Source of the DNA: Conoideocrella luteorostrata
Taxonomy: Eukaryota; Ascomycota; Sordariomycetes; Hypocreales; Clavicipitaceae
DNA: 64,000 bases
Assembly (NCBI GenBank): GCA_032433595.1
Contig: JASWJB010000047.1
Location: 1-64,000, forward strand
Direction of reading: 5' to 3'
Position 1 is the stretch's first letter; every line of letters begins with the position of its first letter. Both the position numbers and the translations under genes were made by a program. Under the pieces are notes generated by a model. That model was given only the letters and a program-made list of their open reading frames with translations. It was not told the origin of the DNA and ran no database searches. Positions 34,190-44,790 of the stretch are shown here, piece after piece.

Positions 34190-34965
34190 TTTTTAATGTC
34201 CCTCGTAGACTTATGTTATGATGGAAAAAACACATAAATGCCGGTAATTCGCGGACGTGCGTTGTGTGGCAGCGCGCGGCGCAACAATGAACAGCAACAC
34301 GTTCCCCGCAGCTTGCAACTATAATTCACTGCATTGTTACAGTCAAATTCCGAATTAATCAGGGTTTGCGTGCAGTATAATTGAGAGGAATCCCCTGCAA
34401 ATGCGGCCAAGACTTTTATCACTTCCAACAACATCCAATTCCACGCTCACGAAAAAACGTCATATATCTACGGAAAAATCTAGAGCCTAGAATTCTTATT
34501 AATTCTTTTGCGCAGCTAATGACTCTTCGGAATATCTACCACCTTGACTTTACGCAATTACTTAGCAAGCTAATTAGCATAGATATTAGCAGGCCTTACC
34601 TACTAACTAAGGATTCCTGGTAATTGCGTAAAGTAAAGGTGGTAGATGTTCCGAAGAGTTATTAACGGCGCAAGAAAATTAACAAGAATTCTAGGCTCCG
34701 GATTTCTTTTTTGGTGGATGTGATAGGTTTTTTGCGTGAGCGTGGAATTGGATGTTGTTGGAAGTGATAAAGTCATGGACGCAATTAGGTAATTTCTCTT
34801 AATTTATATGGCACGCAAACTCTGATCAATTCAGAATTCAACTTCAACGATGCAGTGAATTTGCAAGCTGCAGCGAACATAGTCACGAGCGCAAGCACGA
34901 ACCTTATTGTTCATTTTTGTTGATTATTGTGAAGCCGCACTGTTTATCATGCCGCCGACAACCTT
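34190..34965. repeat. dispersed inverted-repeat element, copy B (large palindrome)
   Basis: This is a nearly complete foldback centred near 34590. The left arm has gcagcttgcaactataattcactgcat, aacaacatccaattccacgctcacg, aattcttttgcgc and ggaatatctaccacctt. The right arm carries these as reverse complements (aaggtggtagatgttcc, gcgcaagaaaatt, gtgagcgtggaattggatgttgtt, atgcagtgaatttgcaagctgc). The outer end ccctcgtagacttatgttatgatgg matches copy A. It shares cgaacatagtcacgagcg with copies A and C. No coding capacity is visible. Confidence 0.85.
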
Positions 34966-35408
34966 TCACTTGCTGTGAAAACACCAAACTTCATACGTTT
35001 GACTCCTTACTCCACGCCGGAGCCCACGGCCTGAAGAGGGCGAGACTTGCGGAGGCTCAGCTGGACTTCGGCAAGTTACACAAAGTCGTACACTCAGATA
35101 TATGACCTGTGTGTTCTTTCTGCTTACGTGCCTTGTTCATTTAGTCGCGCCGGGCCCTGGACCACACAACTCCGCTCCGCCTGAGCAATGGACACAAGCA
35201 CATTATGCGGAAGTCACAAGTCATGAGGAATGAGGATTAGAATTCATTTGAACCACCAGCATTTCCAATTTAACGGGCTGTCGAGTGACTGGCCACGTTC
35301 CACATTTGAAGTCATCCAACGATGTATATATATCATCATGCTAAATGCCTGCTCTTCTCATAGCATACTATCACTCTTGCTACCGGCAACTCATGCATCA
35401 TCCATATC
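34966..35408. other. intergenic region 3' of the siderophore transporter
   Basis: No gene or clear motif seen between repeat B and the transporter stop codon at 35409-35411. Confidence 0.45.
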
Positions 35409-37302
35409 TTAAGCCACCGTACCAGAGACCTGCCTGATCTTGTTCAGCTTAATGTCTCTCCACAGCCATGTGCAACCCCACGCAACAACGAGCAAGCAAA
35501 CGCTGGAGATGAGCATGTACCGCTGGGATTGCGAATAAGCAGCCGCTATGCCAGCCCTCATGTCAGAGCCCACAGGATAGCCCGTCTGCTTTTCGATTTG
35601 CCCGTAGATCTCGTCGACAGGCGAGCCCGGGGGCAGATTGCCGATCAGCTCGTTTCGGAACGTCCCCGTCCAGATGGCTGACGACACCGTGCTGCCCACC
35701 GCGGATCCAATACTGCAGAAGAGATTGAGCATCGCCATAATGACGGCCACGTGCTGATGATCAGACGGCGCCATCATGGCCATTTCACCCGCAACAACCA
35801 TGGGCCCGCCAGCAAACGCGATGAAGATCTGGGTCATGATCACGAAGCCGATATCTTCTGAGGCTTGGCGGAACTTGATCATGAGACCGACGCCCAGTAT
35901 GGTAAGCGGCAGAGCATAGAACGTGGAGATCCACTTGAACTTGCCAATTTTGTGCACGACAACGCCAATGACAAGGGCTGCAAAGCATGAGCCCACGCGG
36001 TAGATGTTGCTGATGTAGGTTGCCTTTGTGACTCCCGTGTCCCAGACCACGAGTAGCATCGAGTAGAAAAACCCACCCCAAATGGCGGAGCTGGCAAAGA
36101 CAAAGATGAACATGACACCGGCTGAGAAGACAGTCCTGTCCAAGAGCAGTTCGTAAGGAACGAACTGGACGGGTGCCAAGAACTTCTCCCAAAGAACGAA
36201 CAAGACTAATAAAACAACCCCAAAGACCAGCATGCAAATGATCAACGGAGAACGCCATTGTTCTTCTTGGTACGACCATATGCTGAACGGCAAGAGGAAC
36301 AACGCCATGCCTCCAGCAAGAAGAAGGATTCCGACAAAATCGATGGCGATGATGTAGTCCCAAAGATCTTGCAAGGTTATCCAGCCAGTGTGTCTCTCAA
36401 TGAGGCCAGCTTTAACAGCCTTTCTGTCGTTGTACAGGAACAAGATCGAAAGCGGTAGGATGACGACAGGAGTGATAATGGTCCAAATCCCAAACCCCCA
36501 TCGCCACCCTGGTCCTGCCAAGACAGCCTCCGTGACAGGTCCGCCTATCCAAGTTGTCACAATGTACGGAGAGGTGGCAAACGCAAGCATAAGAGGTCGG
36601 TTGAGCAGCGACGAGGTATCGGCGATGAAGATGGTTACGCAGTAGGAAACGCCTTGAGAACTATCCGAGATGTCAGGAATTTACGCCTCAGCAAAGGTAA
36701 CCCCTTTTTGACAAGGTAGACATACCCAACAGTGTTGAAAACCTTGGCAGCCGCAAACGTCTCGACATTATTACATGCAGCCATCATGATCAAGCCAATG
36801 ACCCATATCCACACTGTCAACGCTAAACCCTGCGGCCGGCCCCATGTATCCAGAATCTTTGCCAGTGGGATGTAGCTGAGACCGCCGATGATGATGGCCA
36901 CAACATCGATCGCGGGTGTAATGGAGTGCTTGTTGAAAGAACTGGTCACGAAGGGATCCATGCTAAAAACAACGACTTCCTCTATAGATTTGACAAAGTA
37001 GATGAACCAGATCCTGCGGTGAGATCGAGATCAGTCTTTAAGGCCGTTTGCATTGGGGGTGTTTGGTAAGAGCAAGCAATGGCAGAGAGCAACACTTACA
37101 TGCCATAGGCCGCGACCAAATGTGCCTTTGACCATACTTTGGTGGCTGCCTCGATTTTCGCAACGCCGGACTGTAGCTTTCCACTGTTGAGGCGGTTTCC
37201 TGTCACATCCAGAGAGTCTGTTTCGCGAACCTCCTTGTCAGGATTCCCAGGCATCTCAGACACGGAAAATTCCGCCTGTTGCGCTTTCTTGAAGAATCCC
37301 AT
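35409..37302 (-). CDS. siderophore-iron transporter (MFS, SIT/ARN family)
   Basis: CDS complement(join(35409..36660,36726..37013,37100..37302)), 580 aa, the usual size of 14-segment siderophore-iron H+ symporters. Family landmarks are GVAKIEAATKVWSKAHLVAAYG before the first membrane segment, IPLAKILDTWGRPQGLAL, IGLIMMAACNNVETFAAAKVF, TIFIADTSSLLNRPLM, SPYIVTTWIGGPV and GPGWRWGFGIW. The last is followed by a long second half ending in IWTGTFRNELIGNLPP and YSQSQRYMLISS. It would import a ferric siderophore at the plasma membrane or endosome. Intron 2 must end at the ATAG just before 36660; the next AG downstream shifts frame. An inverted pair of ATCAGATAA sites lies 403 bp upstream. The individual siderophore is not predictable. 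Confidence 0.93.
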
Positions 37303-38924
37303 CCTGACGGCCAGACTAGGAGTAGGCGGCCCCTATAAGCTCTCGTTACGAACCGAGGCACCGGCCGTGCTACACGAAGTCCTTGCGAAGAAATTGGAGA
37401 CGCGAAGTCAACGTCAGATCAGAAAAAAAAAAATCTCAGACTTTATACTTGTGCCGATTGCAGCCAAGTGAACATTGGTTGGGTGGAGATTTGTACTGCC
37501 CCCATGCCGCTGCTTCCCTGCATGCATATATAGTTTCTGCAGCATCATGTAAGGGTATATGTATCCGCCTCCCGGAGTCTTTGCGCAATATGGTCTTTCT
37601 ACGACTGTGGATTATGCCGAGAGTTGTTAGGTGGAGAAGAGCGGTCGCGATGTCCGGCATTGTCCTGTTTGGGTGTGTCCGCAGCTCACAACTAGTGGTG
37701 CGTATTATCTGATGATCAGATAAATTTGATTCATACCCGCCTGGTCCCGCTCCCATCATCCTCCCATGAACTACTCTGTCACCATAAAATTTTTAATAGG
37801 GTCCAAAGTGGACAGCACCGTAGAGTCTCCATTTGTCCAATGCAATAGCTAGCGATCTCGCCTGCCAATAATCGACCTCTGTGTTTGCGAGAAGTCTGGA
37901 AGAGCAGTTGACTCGGTGTTACGAGTGCCGCCTCATGAAGTCAATTCTCCTGACAGATAGCTGTAAGTCAATCCGCTAACTTGAGATTTTTCTCGTACTG
38001 ACCCTTGCGCTAGCAGACACTTGATATGGTGACTTAGCGATGGTCGGACAACCGCATCTGGACTCTACAGAGTCCGTAGTCGCCAGGATGAGGCCATGTT
38101 CTGATTGTAAAATTAGGTTGCAGGATATTTATTCACCGAAGAATGAAGCACTGGATAGCGTCTTTCAGGAAGTCATAATTGAGATATAGTGTTCCGGGGA
38201 CGGACTTCTTCCAACCATAGCAAAGCAAATTTGTAGGCTAACCTACCCTAATGTAACGCAACTGACTGAACAACAGCCGACGGGGATAGCAAAAGCTTGA
38301 ATACAGGATCGACTACGGAGTACAACCGATAGTATCAATTAGCTTACAGCGCTAGCGCATCGCTGCTCTCCGAAGTTCAACTTGAGCGAGCCAAGCTCCG
38401 ATAGCGGATATACTCAAATACTGTTTTTTGTGGCATATTGTAGCAGAGTCGACCGCACAGAACCGAGCAGGTGGCATATGTCACGAAAGATCAAACTTCC
38501 AAATTTAAAGAAAGCTAAACAAATGTTAGAGGTAAATGTGTACGTGAAAACTTGATCTAGGAGACTGTTGACTTTAAATGTGAAGCAGTGTGAGTGGATG
38601 GTGAACTGTGTAGATGGCTGTGAAAAGCTGTCTATTACTTTCGACGTAATATAGCCAATCATTCAGTTTATTAATTCTGGATGGCTTAATCTCGCCTTGA
38701 TTAAGCGCGTCACTTCTAAGCCCAGTAATTAAAATGCCATTCATATTCGAGAGAGATGTAAATGGATCTCTAGGGTAAAGGAGTGGAGTAAAAGGTGAGC
38801 CTTGGAGGGAAGGAGGGGGTTTATTTGTTGGGGCGCAAAAATAAACGTCGATTGAAGCACTTCCGACACGAGAGTAATAAAAACCCCAAAAAAAGGTATA
38901 ATGGTGGGATTAATACCACCGAGT
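37303..38924. other. intergenic region, siderophore-transporter promoter and tRNA flank
   Basis: It holds the upstream region of the transporter with the GATA palindrome, one TACGGAGTA word near 38319, and AT-rich DNA before the tRNA. Open frames at 38414-38974 have no support. Confidence 0.5.
37705..37723. promoter_or_regulatory. inverted ATCAGATAA pair (SreA/Urbs1-type GATA iron-repressor site)
   Basis: TTATCTGAT at 37705-37713, then one base, then ATCAGATAA at 37715-37723: two head-to-head copies of the ATCWGATAA sequence bound by fungal iron-responsive GATA repressors. It lies about 400 bp upstream of the siderophore transporter ATG. The site is seen directly; iron-dependent repression is inferred. 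Confidence 0.65.
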
Positions 38925-39009
38925 TGGACGAACAGGGAATCGAACCCTGGACCACTCCCAGATGTGGACAACATGCTAAGGGAGTATTATACCACTAAAC
39001 CATTCGCCC
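38925..39009 (-). tRNA. tRNA-Ala(AGC) with 13-nt intron
   Basis: Read on the minus strand, the acceptor stem GGGCGAA pairs with TTCGTCC, including the G3-T70 wobble that marks alanine tRNAs, followed by discriminator A. The D arm contains GTTTAGTGGTATAAT. The anticodon stem CTCCC/GGGAG encloses TTAGCA, giving anticodon AGC. The T arm is CAGGG-TTCGATT-CCCTG. An extra 13 nt (38961-38973) sits after position 37, the standard site of eukaryotic tRNA introns. A run of seven T on the coding strand (complement of 38890-38896) follows as Pol III terminator. Confidence 0.88.
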
Positions 39010-39346
39010 ATTTCATTGGTTCAATTGATACTGGATATGTGGGTTATTGTTTCCTAAGAATTCAACATGCTCACTCCTTTCTGGTTCTAGAACAGGCATC
39101 GTGACCAATTTGGCGGGGCGAACCCGGGCTTCCGTGAACGAAGGAGCTCATGTGATTGGTTCCCTAACTTATATTTGGCCGCAAAGGCTGGGAGTGTATT
39201 CGGCATCGTTGCCAGGGTCCGCTGATCTTGTTCTCTACGCATTGTGCCATCGCACCCAAAGCTTGCAAGGCCGCCGCTGCCGTGTTAATGCAGCGTCGTG
39301 GTTACTAATCGCCGGCCTGTCGCCGGGACTAACAAGAAGATCCTGA

Positions 39347-39397
39347 ATGCTTGGACCGAGATCTGAGCGAGCTCAGGCCTTTGCGCACCATGTCTGA
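39347..39397 (+). other. upstream ORF overlapping the Myb-like gene start
   Basis: ATG at 39347 starts a 16-codon frame whose TGA (39395-39397) overlaps the main start region (ATGTCTGA). It could reduce translation of the main frame if the transcript begins upstream; the transcript start is unknown. Confidence 0.35.
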
Positions 39398-40696
39398 AGA
39401 CGATGTTGACATGCTCGATGGGCAGGCCGCTGCTCGAGTTGATCGTGACCGCCGCGCTCCGAGATTCAGTTGGACGCCCGCATACGAGACAACATTCTTT
39501 CGCAGCCTTTGCGACAGCGTCCATCTTGGTCTTCGTGAGAACAGCAGCTTCAAAGCCGAAGCTTGGGAGCGCGCTGCCCAAGCCCTTCAGGAAAGCCACA
39601 ACGCATATCCGTCCAAGAGCCACCTCATAAACAAAAGTGACAATGCGCGGAAACGCTTTCGTCTGTGGCGCGGTCTTCGCGAGAACCCAGATTTCATATA
39701 CAACTCCGTCGACAAGACGGTGACCGCTACCGAAGATGCTTGGAGAGCGCACATAGAGGTGGGTTGTGCTATGGGTGATGCGCTGCGATGGCGAAATTAC
39801 AGTGAAGCAAGATGCTGACTGAGGAACAGCGAGAACCCCTTTCAAGAGCCCTCAGAGGTAGGCCGTTTGATCATGAAGAGTTCATGGAAATCCTATACCC
39901 CGATGTTATTGGGTCTGGCGGGGCTCCGAAAAGAATCATGAAACCTCGAAGGAGAACCGATGGGCAACCAGGTGATGATCCAGAAATGCCAGGAACCGGT
40001 ATCCTGAATCTTCAATCGGAGTACTCCAATGAACAGACCTCCCAGGACAGCCCTGGACTGGCACGGTCATCCGCAAGTCAAACCCCGACTGGCTCAGCCA
40101 TCAGTTCTGGCGTGCAGACAAAGCCAAGTGCAGCCATGCTCCCTCGTCGGACTACGCCTACACAGCCCTCCGCTTTAACCCCCCCAGACGAGTCAGCAAA
40201 TCAAGCAAAGAAGCGGGCACTGCCAGCTACCCAGCTCGATGGCGAGTTCAACACAACGCCGCCGTCATTTTCCACCAAGTCTAACAGTGTCGTGCCAGCG
40301 TCAGCCTCGCCAGAGAAGAAGCAACGAATATCTGCTCTTGGTGGTTCAGTACCCGTTGCCGTTACGACCATGAGCAGCATAGAACATGAGGGAGGCACCT
40401 TAGAACCAATGAATGACCCGCCGCCTGCTATAACGTTAACTCAGACTCCTCCTCCCACGGCAGGAGGAGAACCATCGTCTGATCCCGTTAATTCACTTAC
40501 CGGCTCTCGCTGGTGTGAGATGGCCCTAGAGCAATTCTTCCGTGACTTTGCAGATGAGGACATGGATTTGCAGATAAGAATCGCAGAACATACCCTAGTT
40601 AACGAAAGCAAGGCTTTGGTATATTGCAAGATGCCCTGGCGAGTTAAGCAACATTGGATAAAGAGACTCGACGAAACGTTTCGGCAATCGGCATAA
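39390..40696 (+). CDS. Myb/SANT-like DNA-binding protein
   Basis: CDS join(39390..39758,39830..40696), 411 aa. Residues about 25-125 form a Myb/SANT-like domain with the spaced aromatic residues FSWTPAYETTFFRSLCDS, WERAAQAL, ARKRFRLWRGLRENPDFIYN and, after the intron, RPFDHEEFMEILYPDV. This arrangement occurs in fungal Myb_DNA-bind_3-type proteins, a group also found in Harbinger-related transposon proteins. The middle is low-complexity (Ser/Thr/Pro, with KKRALPATQ and EKKQRIS basic patches as possible nuclear signals). The C-terminus is helical (CEMALEQFFRDFADEDMDLQIRI). It is probably nuclear. The intron of 71 bp has a tgctgac branch site. A 17-codon upstream frame overlaps the start. Confidence 0.85.
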
Positions 40697-41651
40697 TCCC
40701 TCTCTTTGCTAGAAGGCTTTGGTGGTTCTCCAGAAAGCGATGTCATACGCAAGTAAGGTTATATTTATACATATATATTGCATGGGATCGATTCCCCGGT
40801 GGGGAGCGGTAGATGTGAGGAGGCTTAGATTTCGTGATACCCGTTGGCGAGGCGTTGGACCTGGGAGTTGGACTTGAATTCAGCGTGGGACATCTCGGAG
40901 CATTTTGTTTTATGGATAGGCATTTGTTGGGTTGCTGTTGTCTGCAGATTACTCGACACAACACTCACTGACGGAAGGGGCAAATACCAAGAGTTGTCAA
41001 TGCGCTCGAGTCGTCATGTTCCACAGCCAGAGCAGGATTAAGTGCAGCCGTACGGCTATAATTTGGCGTTTGTCTGTACATATTATAGGGCAATGAATGA
41101 AGTTGATGCAAGGTCACTGTAATGTAGTGTACACTTCGCACGCAAAGACAGTGTGCAGTCCAAATAACGTCTATTGGCGTACTCAAGTACTCCGTATTGC
41201 AGCTGCCAGAACAACAAGTGGACCCCGGAAACACAACACCGCGCAAGCCTACAGGGTCGATACAGCTTGGTGGAAGCGCAAAATTCGAGTTTCGGCCAGA
41301 TTTGTCGAGAGCAGTGCTGGAAGATTTCTCTCCTGCGCCCATTGAGATTGGGAAAGCAGGCGGAGTACGCCAGGAGGTATCCGGTGAAGTTGAGTCCAGC
41401 GACCACAGCAACTGTTGGACAGTCACAGCCTATCCAGGACAGTGGGTCAAGCTGCTGGTACGTCATCCATAGGCACTGAAGACGTGCCCACTCAAGCAAG
41501 TATGGAGCTCCCAGAAAATGCGTCACATGAAATGGGTGATCAGCCCACCCACCACCTTTGTTTGACACTCCTTTCCTCCCGTCTCAGGCACACTATCGCG
41601 AATAAAGCTCTCCGAATTGCATCCCGGATTTCCCTATAACTACGATCAAAC
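40697..41651. other. intergenic region and 5' leader of the OM14-like gene
   Basis: A plus-strand frame at 41197-41472 lacks any ATG and a minus-strand frame overlaps it, so I accept neither. The right part is the probable untranslated leader of the next gene. One TACTCCGTA word lies near 41189. Confidence 0.45.
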
Positions 41652-42330
41652 AGTGAGTATCTTGCCCACAGATGACTCTTTGGAATTCGAGAAGCTGATC
41701 AGTGTCGCTGCAGTGTCTTACGCCGACGTAGCTGCCAGCGGTCCCAAACAAACTCCTGAGGAGGTAAGTACCCGGATCGCCAAGTCTTGTCTCCTTCTCC
41801 GTCCAAAGAGTCGGTGTCTTGTGGTGCATGTACTACTTGATGGCTGACACGGTAAAACGCAGGCGGCTGCCCCCCAGCCAGTGGAGGTTGTCAATACCGA
41901 GTCCGCGTCTACAGCGTCCCTCATCGACGTCGATGTCCCTAGTGTGCACACCGTGCCGTCCGATTTCCTCGAGCAGGATGTCCAAACAGACACCCAGGCC
42001 CAGCGTTTAGATCGCGAGGCAGAGTCTGCCAAGGTCAAGGCTGAAAATGCCAAGAAGCGAACCACCAAAAAGGCGCGCGAAACAGACTCTTGGATTATTA
42101 AGCAATTCTCCAGCTTGTCGGACGGCAGCGCCGGTGCGCTGGCCATCACCAACCTTGCTGCTATCATTGGCGTCAGCTCTTACTTGGGTTACAAGGCATG
42201 GGGCCTGTACGAGAGAGGTAACTTGAACTGGAAGAGCGCTGGTGTGGGCTTCGGAATTCTCGCTGGCGTTGGCGCGGTAGAAGCTGTGCTTGGACGATAT
42301 TTGTACAAGGGTAAGAAGGGCAGTTCTTAG
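41652..42330 (+). CDS. OM14-like mitochondrial outer-membrane protein; start codon split by intron
   Basis: CDS join(41652..41652,41714..41763,41863..42330), 172 aa. The N-terminus SYADVAASGPKQTPEEAAAPQP is typical of fungal OM14-like proteins but has no ATG of its own. Splicing the 61-bp intron (gtgagt..gctgcag, 41653-41713) joins A to TG and makes one. A charged helical linker (QRLDREAESAKVKAENAKKR) follows, then two hydrophobic segments (ALAITNLAAIIGVSSYLGY and AGVGFGILAGVGAVEAVLG), ending YKGKKGSS. Yeast OM14 is an outer-membrane protein linked to import of nascent chains. The second intron (99 bp) is canonical. It is convergent with MIA40. Confidence 0.8.
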
Positions 42331-42767
42331 GATTGATAGCTGAGCTGCGATGATACCGGATCATACATCTACTGTTGGCAGTTTGTGGCGTTGGTTGCAA
42401 CGGTGTTGATGCTTTTAAAGTCTCTGCTCTTAACTTTCTTCACGCTCTTATGTCATGTAACAACTAGCATGGTAACAAGATAATTTCTTTCGGTCAACTA
42501 TGCTATGCGCGTCTGATAATTCTGTGACAACAGAAGAGACTGTCTTGGTAGCCTTTTCACGTGAAAATAAGGTCTGAGAGTGTAGTGTAATATTTGCCGT
42601 CTAATGTCGCGGCCTGTCTATGTATCTCCTCGTACAATATGATATAATACAGACATGGGAGTCATGCTAAATGGTACATAGTAGGTGCTAAAACTGTAGC
42701 ACAAAATGTCTCGCTACCCGATGCAGTCTTTCATTTTTTTAATTTTTTTTTGTGGAAGCAGCAGAGT
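42331..42767. other. convergent intergenic region between OM14-like and MIA40
   Basis: 3' flanks of both genes; AT-rich tracts near 42730-42755. No gene seen. Confidence 0.5.
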
Positions 42768-43779
42768 TTACTCCTTTTCCTTTTCAGCCTTCTGGGCTGG
42801 CTGTTCCTCCTTGAGATCCTTGTCCGTCACATCCGTGGCGTCCTTCCACTCCTTGGGCACACTTTCCTCCGCTTCTGGCTTTATATCTGTCGACTTGCTT
42901 GTATCCAGCGCGTTATCCTTGGTCGCAGGTGCAACAGGCTCATCAGACGGAACTTGGGGTATTTCGGCATTAGGATCTTCTCCAGCCTCGTCATCTGATA
43001 GCTCGGCACCGTAAATGTCCGGGTATTCCCTAAAGCATTCCTGCATGCCCCTGTTGATATAATGATTAGTTTCCCTGTTTGGTCGACGTCACATACTCTG
43101 ATAGTGGTAAGCGAACTTACTGGAACTTTTCAATGCAGTCCATTCCCTTAGGTTCCTCAGTCGAGTAAACAAAACAGCTGAAAGCAGTCTTGAACTGTTC
43201 ACCACAAGGGCCATCAGCCATTCCTCCCAAGCATGGACAATCCCAGTTGATTTCACCAGTTTCAGGATTGAATGCGCCCTGCTGACCGGCTTCCTCCTCT
43301 AGAGCCTCGGGTGATCCGCCAACTGCAGTGGTCTGCGATTCAGTGCTGGGTTGCTTCTCAGCAGCCTTGGGGTCGTTTGACTGGGATTCAGCAGGCTTCT
43401 TCTGTTCGTCGACCTTTGGTTGCAGCTGTTTTCGCTTTTGTTCGATAACAGTTTCGACGGTAGGAAGATCGGACTCGGCGAACGATGATGGAGCGGCATT
43501 GAGTTGAGGTGCTTTGCATTCGGGTTAGTCGGCACGAGTACACCAAAAGGGGATATTCTTGGACATACCTGCTGCCTCCTCTGCAAACACGGAGCTCGTA
43601 TTATAGTAATAAACGGCGCCGATGGCCAGCCCCCATCGCAGCGCAGAGCTCTTCCATGACCGCGATCGATCTGCTGGGGATGCAGTTGACGCAAATCGAC
43701 GAGATGCGCATTGTAAAGTCTGTGAACGCAAGCCTCCTGCAGCTCGTCGTGAAGCGGTTTGCAAGGTTGCGCGATACAT
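42768..43779 (-). CDS. MIA40: mitochondrial intermembrane-space import oxidoreductase Mia40
   Basis: CDS complement(join(42768..43050,43121..43511,43569..43779)), 294 aa. The N-terminus is an Arg/Ser/Ala presequence ([18 protein letters not shown]) followed by a membrane anchor ([15 protein letters not shown]), so the body faces the intermembrane space. The redox CPC motif is Cys162-Pro-Cys164 ([10 protein letters not shown]). The twin CX9C pairs are Cys173/Cys183 and Cys196/Cys206, the second one split by intron 2. This is the complete signature of Mia40, which oxidises imported small cysteine proteins together with Erv1. A long acidic Lys/Glu tail follows. All junctions keep frame. Confidence 0.96.
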
Positions 43780-44790
43780 GTTGTGATGTTGTTGCGACAA
43801 AATTGTCAACGACGACAAAAACCGGATGGGATGGACTGGAAATATTTCATCTCCTAAAGGACGCACTGGTTCGATTGGTCAGCGATCTCAGTGCTGCATG
43901 GTCTAAGGCATGTAAGGAACAGTCTGAGAGCCCGCTGATAGCACTGTACCACCAGGCACCCCAAGCGTCATTCCGATGTTCAGCCGCCCTGCCTGGTACC
44001 CTGAGTGAAGTTACAGGCGCCTGAGCAAGCACATAGATAGTTATAGCTGACTGTTCAGCAGGCCATTTTTCTGTAATAGCCGCTGCAGACTTCTATATCG
44101 ATCTGTACAAGAATTTGCACACCGCTTCTAAAGTTCATTTCCTCTCTTTTTTGTACACATCCAAATTTTATTTTTTTTATCTATTTATTTTCACTTTCCT
44201 TACTGTTTTTCATGTTTACATTTTCCACCGCTTGCCTACTATCTACTTTCCTTGAATTGCATTAGTTACTACAATCCGTGATGGTGCGTGCGTTCTTAAG
44301 TACTTTATCAAGGAGGAAAATAAGCGAGCTTTACTAGTGGGTTTACGTAGGGGAGAGCGCTGAAAAGGGTATAGTTGATGTGCTACATTTGAAAACAGCT
44401 GGCTGTACTTATTTGCCTGCCTGCCCCAATCGTTTCGGAATATGCAGCAGCCACGTGTTTGATGCATCCTATCATCCAGGGGAGTCTGTTAAGAGCTAAA
44501 ATCTCGGATGTTGTTACACGGCGAGAGGCACTGCTGTATGAACCCGTACTAAGAACCAGCTATTTAGAAGCCGCAGATTCGATCACGGTGGAAGCAAACA
44601 TCAGGCTCTGAGGCGGCAACATCTCACACCTTGATCCACCTGACCGCTTCCTCAGCTTGCTTTCACCCCCTGTCAGCTACAAAGAGAGGAATCCAAAATA
44701 TCACAGCCGACAACATTCAATACCCCATTTGCCTAAATACTACCAAGCTTCCTCGAGTTGGGTCCCGTTGCCTCACATCACGTCTCAAAA
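43780..44790. other. divergent promoter region of MIA40 and THI80
   Basis: About 1 kb, pyrimidine- and AT-rich around 44140-44230. No gene recognised; short frames overlap on both strands. Confidence 0.5.

Noticed and set aside
36661..36725. Acceptor at ctcaag for the siderophore transporter intron 2
   Set aside because: It gives a frameshift, while ggatag one step earlier gives GSQGVSYCV and keeps frame.
39285..39845. Minus-strand 186-codon frame over the Myb-like gene
   Set aside because: It lies opposite a frame with a recognisable Myb/SANT domain and proper intron.
41197..41472. Plus-strand 91-codon frame with coding-like composition upstream of OM14
   Set aside because: It has no ATG and no supportable exon joining it to another gene; the minus strand is also open here.
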